From: Sutcliffiella sp. FSL R7-0096
Lineage (GTDB): Bacteria > Bacillota > Bacilli > Bacillales > Bacillaceae_I
Direction of reading: 5' to 3'
Assembly: GCF_038595065.1 (NCBI RefSeq)
Contig: NZ_CP152003.1
Location: 3,700,001 to 3,764,000, forward strand
DNA: 64,000 nucleotides
Shown here: positions 8,646 through 18,008 of the stretch, piece by piece
How the letters are laid out: every line of letters starts with the position of its first letter
Numbering within the stretch: the first letter of the stretch is position 1
Program-made: the position numbers and the translations under genes
Notes under the pieces: generated by a model
Told to the model about the DNA's origin: nothing
Databases searched by the model: none
What the model saw: the letters and a program-made list of their open reading frames with translations, nothing else

Positions 8646-9977
8646 ATGCAAAGAAAATATACAAATAAGGATATATTGGTATTGGGGCTTATGCTTTTTG
8701 CCTTATTCCTTGGAGCAGGGAATATGATCTTCCCTCCATTACTTGGACAGGCAGCCGGAGAAAACGTTGGCATGTCCGTCATCGGATTCCTGATAACCGG
8801 GGTGGGGCTTCCACTTCTCGGAGTAATGGCAATTGCTTACACCGGAGGCGACCTCCAAACGCTTGCCAATCGCGTAAACCCAATTTTCGGAATTATTTTT
8901 ACTATCATCATGTACTTGGCGATCGGGCCATTCTTTGGAATTCCACGTACAGGGACCGTGGCATTTGAAATAGGAGCAACGCCATTTCTGCCTGAAACGG
9001 TAAACCCACAGGGCTGGGCGCTATTTCTCTTCACCATTTTATTCTTTGCGATAACATATTATTTAGCTCTTAATCCTACAAAGCTAGTGGATCGAATCGG
9101 AAAAATCCTTACTCCTATTTTATTGACGGTTATTGGGATTCTGGTTGTAAAAAGCATTGTCACACCAATGGGGGCTATCGGTGCCCCATCGGAAGGGTAC
9201 CAAAGTTCCCCGTTCTTTAAAGGGTTCCTTGAAGGCTATCTGACAATGGACACCATTGCAGCTCTAGTTTTCGGAATTGTTGTAATTTCGGCAATTAAAG
9301 ATAAAGGTGTAACCGATAAAAAGACAATTACTTCTCTTTGCTTAAAAGCTGGCTTCATTGCTGCTATCGGTCTGACTATCGTTTATGCAGGCCTGTCCTA
9401 TCTTGGTGCAACGAGTGTTGACGCAATCGGGGCAGCAGGAAATGGTGGCCAAATCCTTTCAGGGTCCGCTAATTATCTGTTCGGATCCATCGGTGCAGTC
9501 ATTCTTGGCCTGGCAATTACATTTGCTTGCTTGACTACCTCTGTTGGATTGGTTTCTGCGACAAGTAAATTCTTTTCCAAAATTATGCCATCCGTATCCT
9601 ATAAAGCGTTTGTTGCGATTTTAAGTATCTTCAGTTTAATCGTCTCAAACGTCGGACTGGAACAGCTGATTGCGTTCTCATTACCGGTATTAATCATGAT
9701 CTATCCTTTAGCGATTGTGTTGATTCTTTTATCCTTCTATCGATGGAGAAATGAATCCTACGTTTATGGGTTTGCGCTTTTATTCACAGGGATTGTAAGT
9801 TTTGTGGACGGCTTGGCTATTGCTGACATCAACATTACTTTCCTACAAGATATCTTCAGTTTCCTTCCATTATACAGTGAAGGTGTTGGCTGGTTGATAC
9901 CTGCCATCATCGGGGCGCTTATTGGAATGTTGGTCGGTGCTTTGACTACGAAACAATCAAAAGAGAGCATTGCTTAA
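8646..9977 (+). CDS. brnQ: Branched-chain amino acid transport system II carrier protein
   Basis: Cation-coupled permease for leucine, isoleucine and valine in the LIVCS family. It is 443 aa with about 12 hydrophobic segments. It opens with the family signature ALFLGAGNMIFPPLLGQ near residues 19-36. ATG at 8646 follows TCAGGAGGATTATTC. In B. subtilis the homologue at this locus is braB. A terminator follows at 9997. No riboswitch or T-box is visible in the upstream 200 bases. Confidence 0.93.
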   Translation: MQRKYTNKDILVLGLMLFALFLGAGNMIFPPLLGQAAGENVGMSVIGFLITGVGLPLLGVMAIAYTGGDLQTLANRVNPIFGIIFTIIMYLAIGPFFGIPRTGTVAFEIGATPFLPETVNPQGWALFLFTILFFAITYYLALNPTKLVDRIGKILTPILLTVIGILVVKSIVTPMGAIGAPSEGYQSSPFFKGFLEGYLTMDTIAALVFGIVVISAIKDKGVTDKKTITSLCLKAGFIAAIGLTIVYAGLSYLGATSVDAIGAAGNGGQILSGSANYLFGSIGAVILGLAITFACLTTSVGLVSATSKFFSKIMPSVSYKAFVAILSIFSLIVSNVGLEQLIAFSLPVLIMIYPLAIVLILLSFYRWRNESYVYGFALLFTGIVSFVDGLAIADINITFLQDIFSFLPLYSEGVGWLIPAIIGALIGMLVGALTTKQSKESIA

Positions 9978-9996
9978 TAACAAGCATTTAACAACG

Positions 9997-10040
9997 CTGT
10001 CCAAAGGTCGATGATACTTTGACCTATGGGCAGTTTTTTT
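9997..10040 (+). terminator. Terminator of brnQ
   Basis: Nested stem CTGTCC / GGGCAG with inner AGGTC / GACCT, followed by seven T residues. Confidence 0.85.
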
Positions 10041-10067
10041 ATGCTCTACGGAATATATGAACTGTCA

Positions 10068-10170
10068 GGAATTTAAATGGGTATTTTGAATAATTGGAGC
10101 TTTTTTTTGTTTAATTGAGCGATTTATTTGATTAATTCACCTACTTCTATGAACAATTGCCCTATGTTCC
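10068..10170. repeat. Degenerate periodic intergenic repeat (TGANNAATTG type)
   Basis: Within the gap between brnQ and the 100-aa gene, units TGAATAATTGGAGC, TTTAATTGAGCG, TTGATTAATTCACC and ATGAACAATTGCCC recur at about 20-25 base intervals. The layout is like the 5036-5250 tract but with a different word. No gene is visible. Confidence 0.4.
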
Positions 10171-10192
10171 TCCTTTAACTGGGGCACAAAAA

Positions 10193-10236
10193 AAACATCG
10201 CGGAAGTATTAATTCTACTTTCCACGATGTTTTTTC
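10193..10236 (-). terminator. Bidirectional terminator between brnQ and ezrA transcripts
   Basis: Long imperfect stem ACATCGCGGAAGTA / TACTTTCCACGATGT with A-runs on one side and T-runs on the other, so it can stop transcripts from both strands. Confidence 0.85.
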
Positions 10237-10241
10237 GAATT

Positions 10242-10544
10242 CTATTCTATATATTCTTCAATAAGAGATAGCAGACGGTCGATGCCTATCCCACCTTTTC
10301 CGATATTCCATTCTTTCACCATTTCCTCCGTAAGGCCTTCATGGACATTGGATTTTTCCGGAGGACTCTCTTCCTGCAGTTCATCTTCAGGAATCTCCAA
10401 TTCTTCCACTGCTGGTGACTTGGCCGTCAATGCTGGTTTGGACCCACTTTCTTGAAGTGATGTAATGACAGTGAACCATGTAAGGCCCCCTATGATAAGG
10501 AGAAGGGAAACGAATGCATATGGTACGTACTTAAAGTACTTCAC
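10242..10544 (-). CDS. Small membrane-anchored protein downstream of ezrA
   Basis: 100 aa with an N-terminal transmembrane segment at about residues 8-28 (YVPYAFVSLLLIIGGLTWF), then an acidic, Pro/Glu-rich linker and a C-terminal amphipathic stretch ending RLLSLIEEYIE. I do not recognise a family. It starts 3 bases after the ezrA stop, so it is probably co-transcribed with ezrA, and it is followed by a terminator. A role in division is only suggested by the linkage. Confidence 0.7.
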   Translation of the reverse strand: MKYFKYVPYAFVSLLLIIGGLTWFTVITSLQESGSKPALTAKSPAVEELEIPEDELQEESPPEKSNVHEGLTEEMVKEWNIGKGGIGIDRLLSLIEEYIE

Positions 10545-10547
10545 CTG

Positions 10548-12239
10548 CTAACTCTCCTTATCTAAAATCTTTTCAATTTTCTTCATGACGCCCGGTTCCA
10601 CCTTTTCCAAAGATGTTGCAGCTTCTTCCAAAGCGTTCTTATATTCGTAATTTCTAAACAACTGCTCTGCCTCTACCAAGCTTTCATGAACCGAAGGATG
10701 CTTGCTGCGATATCTATTTCCATATTGAATGACGCTTTCTGCTAGATAAGCATGGTCTAGGATTTCCAATGCTTCCCCATGGCATTTCTCCACACTTGCC
10801 ACAGCTTGATGCAGGATGGCATTAACATCCACTATATTCAATGGCTTTTCTTCTAGCTTATCCATCACTTCTTTCAACTGATCGTTAGCTAAGGATAAAT
10901 CTTGATAGACGTTTTTTGGCAACCCTGGGATATTACTTTTTTCAATGGAACGCTTTACTTCAAATAACATCCTTCTTAAAGAATTCAACTGATCTCTTGC
11001 TGCCATTTCGTCTTTTCGTAAAGCCATCAAAATATCCATATACTGTTGATGAATTCCCTGAAGAGAATTTATCTGTTCACAAATATCCTCCAGCTCTTCT
11101 TTCAGGATGGTGAAGGCAATGGTCTGTTCTTTCAGATGACCACTCAGCTTTTCATAACGATCATTAAGTGCTAGCATTGATTCTTCAATCTTGCGTTGCG
11201 TCTGAATGTCCTCTTCTTGAAGCTGATAGCTTTCCTGTACCATATAGGTTTCCTGTCTTGTCTTCTCGCTTGCGGAAGATAAGGCGGTAAGAATTGCTTC
11301 AACAGCCGGAAGCTCCTTGACGACAAAATGCTTTGCCAGGACTTCCTTCTCTATTTGATCGTATAGCTCGTCCATTTCTGCTTTAATAACCTCAATACCT
11401 TCTTTTGCTTCCATAGCTTTCGTTTCCATCAGAAGCTTGGAAGTCTGTTTCATCTTATCTTGTAGACCTGTTAGACTCTCCTCAAGATTAACGTGATCTA
11501 GGATATATCCTTCTGCCAACATTTCGTTGTAACCTGTCTCCACTTCGGCAAGCTGACTTGGAATCACGGACTGGCAGTCTATCAGAAGGCCTGGAATATG
11601 CTCTAATTTCACTTCAAAGCCTGACAGTTCTATTTCGATTTTAGTAATCAACTCTCTGGCAACCAAGTAGTTACCATTGGATATTGCCTCATTGAATTCT
11701 ACGAAGAGTTGCTCGATCTGTTCCAATTCTTTTTCCAATAAAGGCGTAGTACTTCCGTATTGATGACGTTGATTTAAAAGCTGTTTCTTTAAGCCGGCAT
11801 ACTTTCCTTCCAGCTTTTCGTTTTGCTCCACACTCTTTGCCTGGCTACCTATCAAATCATCCAGTTCATCATAAATGGATTTAATTTTAATTTCGATATC
11901 ACGCAATTTGTCATCTGCTATCGACAATATTTCTTTGGCTTTTTTAAATCGGTATTTGTCCACATAATCTTCTGCATCAAAAAGATATTCCTCGATGCTA
12001 ACAAGCTCTGTAGACAAGATATCATCCCACTGATAACGCCAGTTCTCGAACAATTCCTCCGTCTGGCCAGTCATATTCAAATCTTTCACTTTGGAAAGCT
12101 CTTCGGATACGGGCTTGTTCATGATAGAAACTTTCCACGTTTCCAGTCGATCCACTTCTTCATAAATCTTCTTTCTTCTTAAATAGCTTACACTGATAAA
12201 TATAACTACTAGTGCTAAAATCCCAATGATTATTTCCAT
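10548..12239 (-). CDS. ezrA: Septation ring formation regulator EzrA
   Basis: Membrane protein that negatively regulates FtsZ ring formation and links the ring to peptidoglycan enzymes. It is 563 aa, the normal EzrA size. A single transmembrane helix occupies residues 2-20, and the rest is long coiled-coil, spectrin-like repeats. ATG at 12239. The order brnQ-ezrA-hisJ-refZ is that of B. subtilis. Confidence 0.95.
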   Translation of the reverse strand: MEIIIGILALVVIFISVSYLRRKKIYEEVDRLETWKVSIMNKPVSEELSKVKDLNMTGQTEELFENWRYQWDDILSTELVSIEEYLFDAEDYVDKYRFKKAKEILSIADDKLRDIEIKIKSIYDELDDLIGSQAKSVEQNEKLEGKYAGLKKQLLNQRHQYGSTTPLLEKELEQIEQLFVEFNEAISNGNYLVARELITKIEIELSGFEVKLEHIPGLLIDCQSVIPSQLAEVETGYNEMLAEGYILDHVNLEESLTGLQDKMKQTSKLLMETKAMEAKEGIEVIKAEMDELYDQIEKEVLAKHFVVKELPAVEAILTALSSASEKTRQETYMVQESYQLQEEDIQTQRKIEESMLALNDRYEKLSGHLKEQTIAFTILKEELEDICEQINSLQGIHQQYMDILMALRKDEMAARDQLNSLRRMLFEVKRSIEKSNIPGLPKNVYQDLSLANDQLKEVMDKLEEKPLNIVDVNAILHQAVASVEKCHGEALEILDHAYLAESVIQYGNRYRSKHPSVHESLVEAEQLFRNYEYKNALEEAATSLEKVEPGVMKKIEKILDKES

Positions 12240-12483
12240 GCCTAGTCCCCTTCTACCCGGATGGTGGTTCCTGTCTTCTATGTTTATATTAATAAGGTTC
12301 GAATAAAAAAATGGCTATTCTTCCGTTGAAGAATGTATGTATGAAAATGGGTAAATGGGTCGTTGTGTATATCTGCCCCATTTTATTTATATTTGAATGT
12401 TTTTATGATACCATGTAAACGACATTTTTTGAGCAATATTTTTAAATTTTTTACATATTTCTTCAAGTATCGGAGGGTTTTTT

Positions 12484-13293
12484 TTGATAATCGACAAACA
12501 TGTCCATACTCCCTATTGTCCGCATGGTAGCACAGATAAGATAGATACGTATATTAAACAAGCTTTGGACCTGCACTACCAAGAGATTTCTTTTACTGAA
12601 CATGCGCCCTTACCTAAAGGTTTCCATGATCCTGCACCTGATAAAGATAGTGCCATGGAATGGGCAAGCCTCCCCTCCTACCTTAAAGAATTGCAAAAAA
12701 TGAAATCCTATTATGCTTCCACAATTAAAATCAATATCGGACTTGAAGTTGATTATATTGATGGGTATGAAATAGAGACTCGGGAGCTTTTAAGTGAAAT
12801 CGGTCCTTCCTTGGACGACAGCATTTTATCTGTTCATTTTCTGAAGAAAGAGGAGAAGTATTACTGCATGGACTTCAGCGAGGAAGAATTTGAAAGGATG
12901 GTCGAAATATTTGGAGGTCTTTCCTCCGTTTATGAAAGCTACTATTCTACCCTTTTGAAATCCATTGGAAGTAACTTAGGGCCATACAAACCGAAGCGGA
13001 TCGGGCATATCACCCTTGTGGAGAAATTTAAGAAAAAGTTTCCCCATACTACCCCGACAATGGAGTATACAGCCCCTATACTTGATGCCATTGCCTTAAA
13101 AGGGTATGAGCTGGATTACAACGGAGCTGGCTTCGTTAAACCGCTATGTGGGGATTCCTATCCTCCTACCCACATTGCAAAAGAAGCTCACAAAAGAAAA
13201 ATCCCATTAATCTATGGGTCGGATGCCCATACAGCAAAGGGATTGGCGCAAGGATATGAAGGGATGGATAAAGATTTATTTAAGCTGGGATAG
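12484..13293 (+). CDS. hisJ: Histidinol-phosphatase, PHP family
   Basis: Dephosphorylates histidinol phosphate in histidine synthesis. It is 269 aa and starts with TTG at 12484 after CGGAGGG. PHP metal-binding motifs are visible: DKHVHTPYCPHG at residues 3-14, the TEHAP motif near 39, a glutamate in GLEVDYI near 86, and the C-terminal YGSDAH near 250. It is convergent with refZ, with only 21 bases between the stop codons. The 244-bp gap upstream to ezrA contains the divergent start regions and a short ATTCTTC/GAAGAAT hairpin but no gene. Confidence 0.93.
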   Translation: MIIDKHVHTPYCPHGSTDKIDTYIKQALDLHYQEISFTEHAPLPKGFHDPAPDKDSAMEWASLPSYLKELQKMKSYYASTIKINIGLEVDYIDGYEIETRELLSEIGPSLDDSILSVHFLKKEEKYYCMDFSEEEFERMVEIFGGLSSVYESYYSTLLKSIGSNLGPYKPKRIGHITLVEKFKKKFPHTTPTMEYTAPILDAIALKGYELDYNGAGFVKPLCGDSYPPTHIAKEAHKRKIPLIYGSDAHTAKGLAQGYEGMDKDLFKLG

Positions 13294-13314
13294 GCGATGC
13301 GGATTAACGGAAAG

Positions 13315-13947
13315 CTAAAGCGCTATTTTCTCCAGCTGCTGTTTCGCAAAAATAGACTGCTCCAGCCATTGCACAATCACCTTCTCATACTGATCGATGG
13401 CGGAAGTCTCATAAGGCATGATATGCCAGACTTCCGCAAGATACTGGGATTGGAGAAAAGGGGTGCTGATCATGCTCTTTAATTGCATGACAGCAAGTAG
13501 CACCGAATGTACCACAAACTCCTTCGATTTATGTCCTTTTTCCAGAATGGCTTTAAAGTAATACTTTTCCTTCGTGAGGTAGGTGGACATTATCTCTCTG
13601 ACAAGCATCGTATCTAAAGTGATTTCGCGATAGACATACCGTGCAAGTTGCCGGTTCTCCCTATGAAACTTCATGGTTTTTTCCACACATTCCAACATAC
13701 ACTCCTTTGCTGAAATGGCAGGCATTTTTTTATATGCATTCTCCAAAATGGTTACGTATTGATCAAAGAAGCTTGAAAGAAGATGTTCTTGCAGGCCGGC
13801 TTTGTTTTCAAAATAATAAGATATGTGTCCCACATTCACATTCGCCTTTTTGGCCAACTCCCGAATCGAGGTTCCATCATAGCCTTTTGTATTAAAGAGA
13901 ATAGTCGCTGCGTCAATGATTCTTTGCTTCGTCTTTTCCATATTCAC
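13315..13947 (-). CDS. refZ: TetR-family regulator RefZ (FtsZ-inhibitory)
   Basis: In B. subtilis RefZ (YttP) binds sites near the origin and shifts FtsZ assembly at sporulation. The 210-aa sequence has a TetR helix-turn-helix at residues 10-55 (AATILFNTKGYDGTSIRELAKKANVNVGHISYYF) and an all-helical C-terminal half. The position between hisJ and the GAF protein gene matches refZ. ATG at 13947 or the methionine two residues later could be the start. Confidence 0.88.
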   Translation of the reverse strand: MNMEKTKQRIIDAATILFNTKGYDGTSIRELAKKANVNVGHISYYFENKAGLQEHLLSSFFDQYVTILENAYKKMPAISAKECMLECVEKTMKFHRENRQLARYVYREITLDTMLVREIMSTYLTKEKYYFKAILEKGHKSKEFVVHSVLLAVMQLKSMISTPFLQSQYLAEVWHIMPYETSAIDQYEKVIVQWLEQSIFAKQQLEKIAL

Positions 13948-14091
13948 TCACCCTTTCTGGTGATTTCAGATCTTAATTATTGATTTCGTGAAGATGAACG
14001 TATATCCTTTTATTAAATGTCGACAACTTCGATTGGTATTCTGCCTAAATAGTTGTTTTTCCACAATAAGTTTTGAAAATGCGAGGGGATT

Positions 14092-14583
14092 ATGATGTTT
14101 CAAGTCGAAAACTACAAAGGAACGCGAGAAGAAAATTACGAGCTTGTCCTAAAACAGCTGCATGCATTAATTTCTGATGAGCCTAATTTCATTGCCAACC
14201 TTTCCAATGCTTCTGCTTTATTAAATGTCTTCTTAGACAATATAAATTGGGTAGGTTTCTACCTTACCGATGAAACCAAGCAAGACATGCTCGTATTGGG
14301 TCCATTTCAGGGTCTGCCTGCATGTGTAAGGATTCCATTCGGTCGTGGAGTATGCGGAACTGCAGCCTCCACTCAAGACACACAGCTTGTTGCAGATGTC
14401 CATGCATTTCCAGGTCATATCGCCTGTGATGCGGCTTCTCAGTCAGAAATCGTCGTACCGATGGTGGTAGGCGGTAAGATGATTGGGGTCTTGGACATCG
14501 ATAGTCCAATCAAGGATCGTTTTGATGAGGTGGACAAGGTTTACTTAGAGAAATTTGTTTCCATATTGCTTGCTGAAGCATAA
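14092..14583 (+). CDS. ytsP: Free methionine-R-sulfoxide reductase (GAF domain, YtsP-like)
   Basis: Single GAF-domain enzyme that reduces free methionine R-sulfoxide. At 163 aa it has the fRMsr length. The three cysteines typical of the family are visible in PACVRIPFGRGVCGTAA (near residues 77-91) and HIACDAAS (near 115-119). Two adjacent ATG codons follow GCGAGGGGATT; either could start. It lies next to refZ as in B. subtilis. Confidence 0.9.
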   Translation: MMFQVENYKGTREENYELVLKQLHALISDEPNFIANLSNASALLNVFLDNINWVGFYLTDETKQDMLVLGPFQGLPACVRIPFGRGVCGTAASTQDTQLVADVHAFPGHIACDAASQSEIVVPMVVGGKMIGVLDIDSPIKDRFDEVDKVYLEKFVSILLAEA

Positions 14584-14611
14584 GATGCTTCTATGAAGAA
14601 TGCTAGTTTAA

Positions 14612-14734
14612 GTTGATTGTAGTAGAAAGCGCGAAAACTCCCGCGGGAGGAAGGGACATGGGAGACCCCCAAGCGTTGTAAAGAGGCTCCCGGACCGCCC
14701 GCAGGAAAGCGAAGCGCCTGGAACGGAAATCAAC
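14612..14734 (+). repeat. Dispersed palindromic repeat, copy 2
   Basis: 123 bp bounded by GTTGATT and AATCAAC. It shares CTCCCGCGGGAGG, CAAGCGTTGTAAAGAGGCTC and GCAGGAAAGCGAAGCGCCTG blocks with the other copies. It lies between convergent ytsP and the PLP enzyme gene. Confidence 0.85.
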
Positions 14735-14758
14735 AGTTTATGTGATATGAAAATAAAC

Positions 14759-14800
14759 AAAGCGCCCAGCCCCCGAATATTTTTTGGGGTCGGACGCTTT
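14759..14800 (-). terminator. Terminator of the methionine gamma-lyase-like gene
   Basis: AAAGCGCCCAGCCCC pairs imperfectly with GGGGTCGGACGCTTT; pyrimidine-rich on the minus-strand exit side. Confidence 0.75.
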
Positions 14801-14811
14801 CTCTATGACTT

Positions 14812-15999
14812 TTATAATCGATTCAATGCCTGTTTCAAATCCTGCCAAATATCTTCCTTGCCTTCGAGCCCTACAGAAAGACGCAATAGTCCGTCTGTTA
14901 TACCCATCTGTTCTCGGTTTTCCTTTGGCACAACAGCATGTGTCATCGTCGCAGGGTGCTGGATCAACGTTTCGGCGTCTCCAAGACTTACTGCAATTTT
15001 AATCAATTTTAACTGATTCAGTAACTTTTGTGCCTCCTCTTTTCCACCTTTAACAGTGAAGGAAATAAGCCCTCCACCCTTTTTCATTTGCTTTTGCATA
15101 ATGGAATATGCTTCGCTTTTCTTATCACCAGGGTAATATACCTTTTCAACCATTGGATGTGCTTCTAGTTGCTCGAAAATATATTCTGCATTATCACAAT
15201 GGCGATCTAATCGGACATGCAGGGTCTTCAATCCACGGATCAAAAGCCAAGCATCAAACGGAGACATCACTCCACCGATATCCTTTAAAGTTGTCATGGA
15301 AATTTCTGTGATCATTTCTTTGGAACCGACGATCAATCCCGCAATAACATCCCCATGCCCTCCGATATATTTGGTAGCACTGTGTATAACAATGTCACAA
15401 CCCATATCAAGTGGCTTCTGGAGATAAGGGGAGCAGAATGTATTATCCACAACCACTTTTATATTTTTCTCTTTTGCGATAGTGACGATAAGATCAAGAT
15501 CGATCAGCGCCATCGTAGGGTTTATGGGCGTTTCCACATAGATGCAGGTTGTATTCGTTTGGATTGCTGCCCTGATATCCTCCTCTGATTGCATCGTACA
15601 AAAGCTATGTGATACCTCATATTTATTTTTTAACAATTGTAATAAGCCAAACGTACAACCATAAATCCCTTGAGAACAAAGGATATGGTCATTGCTTTTT
15701 GTTAAAGCAATCAATACCGCAGACACAGCTGCCATTCCGGAGCCGAATGCAAGACCCGCCTCTCCGTTTTCAAGTGCTGCGATCCGCTCTTCCAGCATTT
15801 TCACTGTTGGATTTCCAAGCCTTGAATATATATAACCTTCTTCTTCTCCGGCAAATCTATTTTCCCCTTGTTGTGCCGTTTGAAAGGAAAAGGTAGAAGT
15901 TTGAAAGATTGGCGGTGCCAAGCTTCCCTGATAAATGGAACCATCATATCCATGGTGAATAACTTCTGTCTCAAACTGCTGCTTATTTTGCTTTTCCAT
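14812..15999 (-). CDS. Methionine gamma-lyase / trans-sulfuration PLP enzyme
   Basis: Cys/Met metabolism PLP-dependent enzyme of 395 aa from ATG 15999 (good AAGGGAG site); an upstream in-frame start at 16026 lacks one. Visible family features: YSRLGNPTVKMLEERIAALE near residue 60, the GSGMAA loop near 85, VETPINPTM near 150 and the PLP lysine in HSATKYIGGHGD near 205. Methionine gamma-lyase best fits the overall pattern, but cystathionine gamma-lyase or homocysteine-forming relatives cannot be excluded from sequence alone. It is a single-gene unit with its own terminator. Confidence 0.8.
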   Translation of the reverse strand: MEKQNKQQFETEVIHHGYDGSIYQGSLAPPIFQTSTFSFQTAQQGENRFAGEEEGYIYSRLGNPTVKMLEERIAALENGEAGLAFGSGMAAVSAVLIALTKSNDHILCSQGIYGCTFGLLQLLKNKYEVSHSFCTMQSEEDIRAAIQTNTTCIYVETPINPTMALIDLDLIVTIAKEKNIKVVVDNTFCSPYLQKPLDMGCDIVIHSATKYIGGHGDVIAGLIVGSKEMITEISMTTLKDIGGVMSPFDAWLLIRGLKTLHVRLDRHCDNAEYIFEQLEAHPMVEKVYYPGDKKSEAYSIMQKQMKKGGGLISFTVKGGKEEAQKLLNQLKLIKIAVSLGDAETLIQHPATMTHAVVPKENREQMGITDGLLRLSVGLEGKEDIWQDLKQALNRL

Positions 16000-16091
16000 A
16001 ATAATTTCTCCCTTCCAATTTCCCATCCATTACTAGCATATGGCAAACAAAGAGAAATTGAAAGCGTTTTCTTTTAAATTTTATCCCTCCT

Positions 16092-16126
16092 AAAAACCCC
16101 TCCTTTTCTCACTTAAAGGAGGGGTT
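16092..16126 (-). terminator. Terminator of the diguanylate cyclase gene
   Basis: Perfect AACCCCTCCTTT / AAAGGAGGGGTT stem followed on the minus strand by a U-run. Confidence 0.9.
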
Positions 16127-16144
16127 AACTATTTTTTCAAATTA

Positions 16145-17938
16145 CTAACTCTTGTACTTTTCAAGTGATTCAAAGCACATTTGATTCTTACCTTGATCTT
16201 TCGCTTTATACAAGGCATGATCCGCTCTAAGAAAAAGATCTTTCGGAGTATCCGTTGAATTCTTGCTCCAAAATGATATTCCGCAGGAAACCGTTATACC
16301 CGGGTTGGTCTCTTCCCTTATCTTATCAATGATTCTAGTAACTATGCCCTTCCCCAAGGTTAGGTCGATTTTCGGCAAATAGATGGCAAGCTCTTCCCCA
16401 CCCCATCTTGCCCCGATATCCGTATCTCTGATATTGGCTTTAATGATATTGGCCACCTGTATGAGAATTTTATCCCCAACTTGATGTCCGTATGTGTCAT
16501 TAACAATTTTGAAATCGTCAATATCCAACAGAATGAACGTGCCGTATGAATCATGTTTCATTGACTTTTCTATTTTATCGTCCAAATATTTCCGAGAATA
16601 GAGCTTTGTCAAATAATCGGTGATCACATATTGCTCCAATTCCTCTCGCAGCATCGAATTATTAAAGGCCAATGTGGAATGGTGAATCAGTGATTGTAGT
16701 AGCTTGAACTGTTCAAAACTGAAATAGTAAGGCAATGGATGTGTGATGACACATGCACCTTTGATTCCATTTGGCGCAAGCATCGGAATAACCATACAAG
16801 AACAAAAAGGAAGGTCCGACAAGCGCTCATGTACTCGAAGGTCACCTATAAAAAGAGGTTCCCCATCGGAGTAGAGATACTCCTCCATATGTATCAGGTA
16901 TTTCTTGATGTCCTTTTGTTGGAAGAAATCTGTTGACCCCGGCAACACTTCCGCCCCTTTTTCTTTAAATAGAATAAATGCGGCTTCCTTCGCCTCAAAG
17001 GAACGCAGGATTTTCTTGACCATAAATGTGGTTACTTCAGACAACCTAAGGTTAGTATTTAATTGATGGGAGGTTTCATTTATCAACTGCAAATCGGAAA
17101 TGACTTGTTTGGATTGCTCATAGAGATGCGTATTTTCCAGTGCCGAACCTGTGGCATCTGCTATAAGCTTGATGAAATTTATCTCTGCTTCAGGAAGGGT
17201 AGCGGCATCAAGAGACATGATCTGGAGAACTCCGTACACTCCCTGCTCACCTTTTATGGGAACATAAATGTAGGCCCTTCTGTCTTTAATTGAATTTTCA
17301 TATTGGACATCGCCTGTCACATAGGCGTTCATTGCGCAAAGGTTTGTATCATCAAAGTCCAACTTTTTTATAGGTAGATGCTGAAGATCATCATTATCAG
17401 AAGTTAGCAACAGAAGATAGGAAAAGTCGTCATACATTTTTTGCAATAACTTGATGACTTCTGATAAGATGCTTTCCACTTTCATAGCAGAATGAAAATT
17501 CGATGTGATGTTATATAATTCTTCATATTGCTTCTCTATGTATCTTTTATGTATGTATTGATTATAGTGTTGAAAAATGATTGAAAGTTCTTTTGAGATA
17601 TGATTGAAGCTATCTAAAGGAAGGGGTAGCGGAGAAAGAAAATGCAGATCTATCTTCCCGATGGCATCTGCCTCATCGAAAAGCGGTATGACTACATTTT
17701 CCATATTGCTACCAATGTTCATGGATGCGGTATAGGTTACAGCCTGTTCACATATAGTGGACAGATTTCGAGTTACAGGTTTTCCTTCCAATGTGACGAT
17801 TGCCTGTTCCGCACAGAGCTCCTCTTTCAATAGAAGTTGCAATTGTGTCAGAAAAGTAGATTGTGTTAGATCGGAAGACGAAAGGAAAAAATCAAATATT
17901 CTGCTTTTAATTTCGAGCATCTTGTTATTGGATTCCAT
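16145..17938 (-). CDS. dgcP: GAF-GGDEF diguanylate cyclase (DgcP-like)
   Basis: Makes cyclic di-GMP. It is 597 aa from ATG 17938, which follows AAAAGGTG. Two GAF-like regions lie at about residues 150-285 and 300-440. The C-terminal GGDEF domain carries the active-site variant RWGGEELAIYLPK near residue 505, which is an active form of the motif, and the DIDDFKIVNDTYGHQVGD segment. Gene position between the PLP gene and rpsD matches dgcP (ytrP) of B. subtilis. No transmembrane segment is seen. Confidence 0.9.
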   Translation of the reverse strand: MESNNKMLEIKSRIFDFFLSSSDLTQSTFLTQLQLLLKEELCAEQAIVTLEGKPVTRNLSTICEQAVTYTASMNIGSNMENVVIPLFDEADAIGKIDLHFLSPLPLPLDSFNHISKELSIIFQHYNQYIHKRYIEKQYEELYNITSNFHSAMKVESILSEVIKLLQKMYDDFSYLLLLTSDNDDLQHLPIKKLDFDDTNLCAMNAYVTGDVQYENSIKDRRAYIYVPIKGEQGVYGVLQIMSLDAATLPEAEINFIKLIADATGSALENTHLYEQSKQVISDLQLINETSHQLNTNLRLSEVTTFMVKKILRSFEAKEAAFILFKEKGAEVLPGSTDFFQQKDIKKYLIHMEEYLYSDGEPLFIGDLRVHERLSDLPFCSCMVIPMLAPNGIKGACVITHPLPYYFSFEQFKLLQSLIHHSTLAFNNSMLREELEQYVITDYLTKLYSRKYLDDKIEKSMKHDSYGTFILLDIDDFKIVNDTYGHQVGDKILIQVANIIKANIRDTDIGARWGGEELAIYLPKIDLTLGKGIVTRIIDKIREETNPGITVSCGISFWSKNSTDTPKDLFLRADHALYKAKDQGKNQMCFESLEKYKS

Positions 17939-18008
17939 TATTTTCACCTTTTATATTACTTATTACCTATATTATAACGGTAACAGGTAACATTTTCCTA
18001 GCATTATT

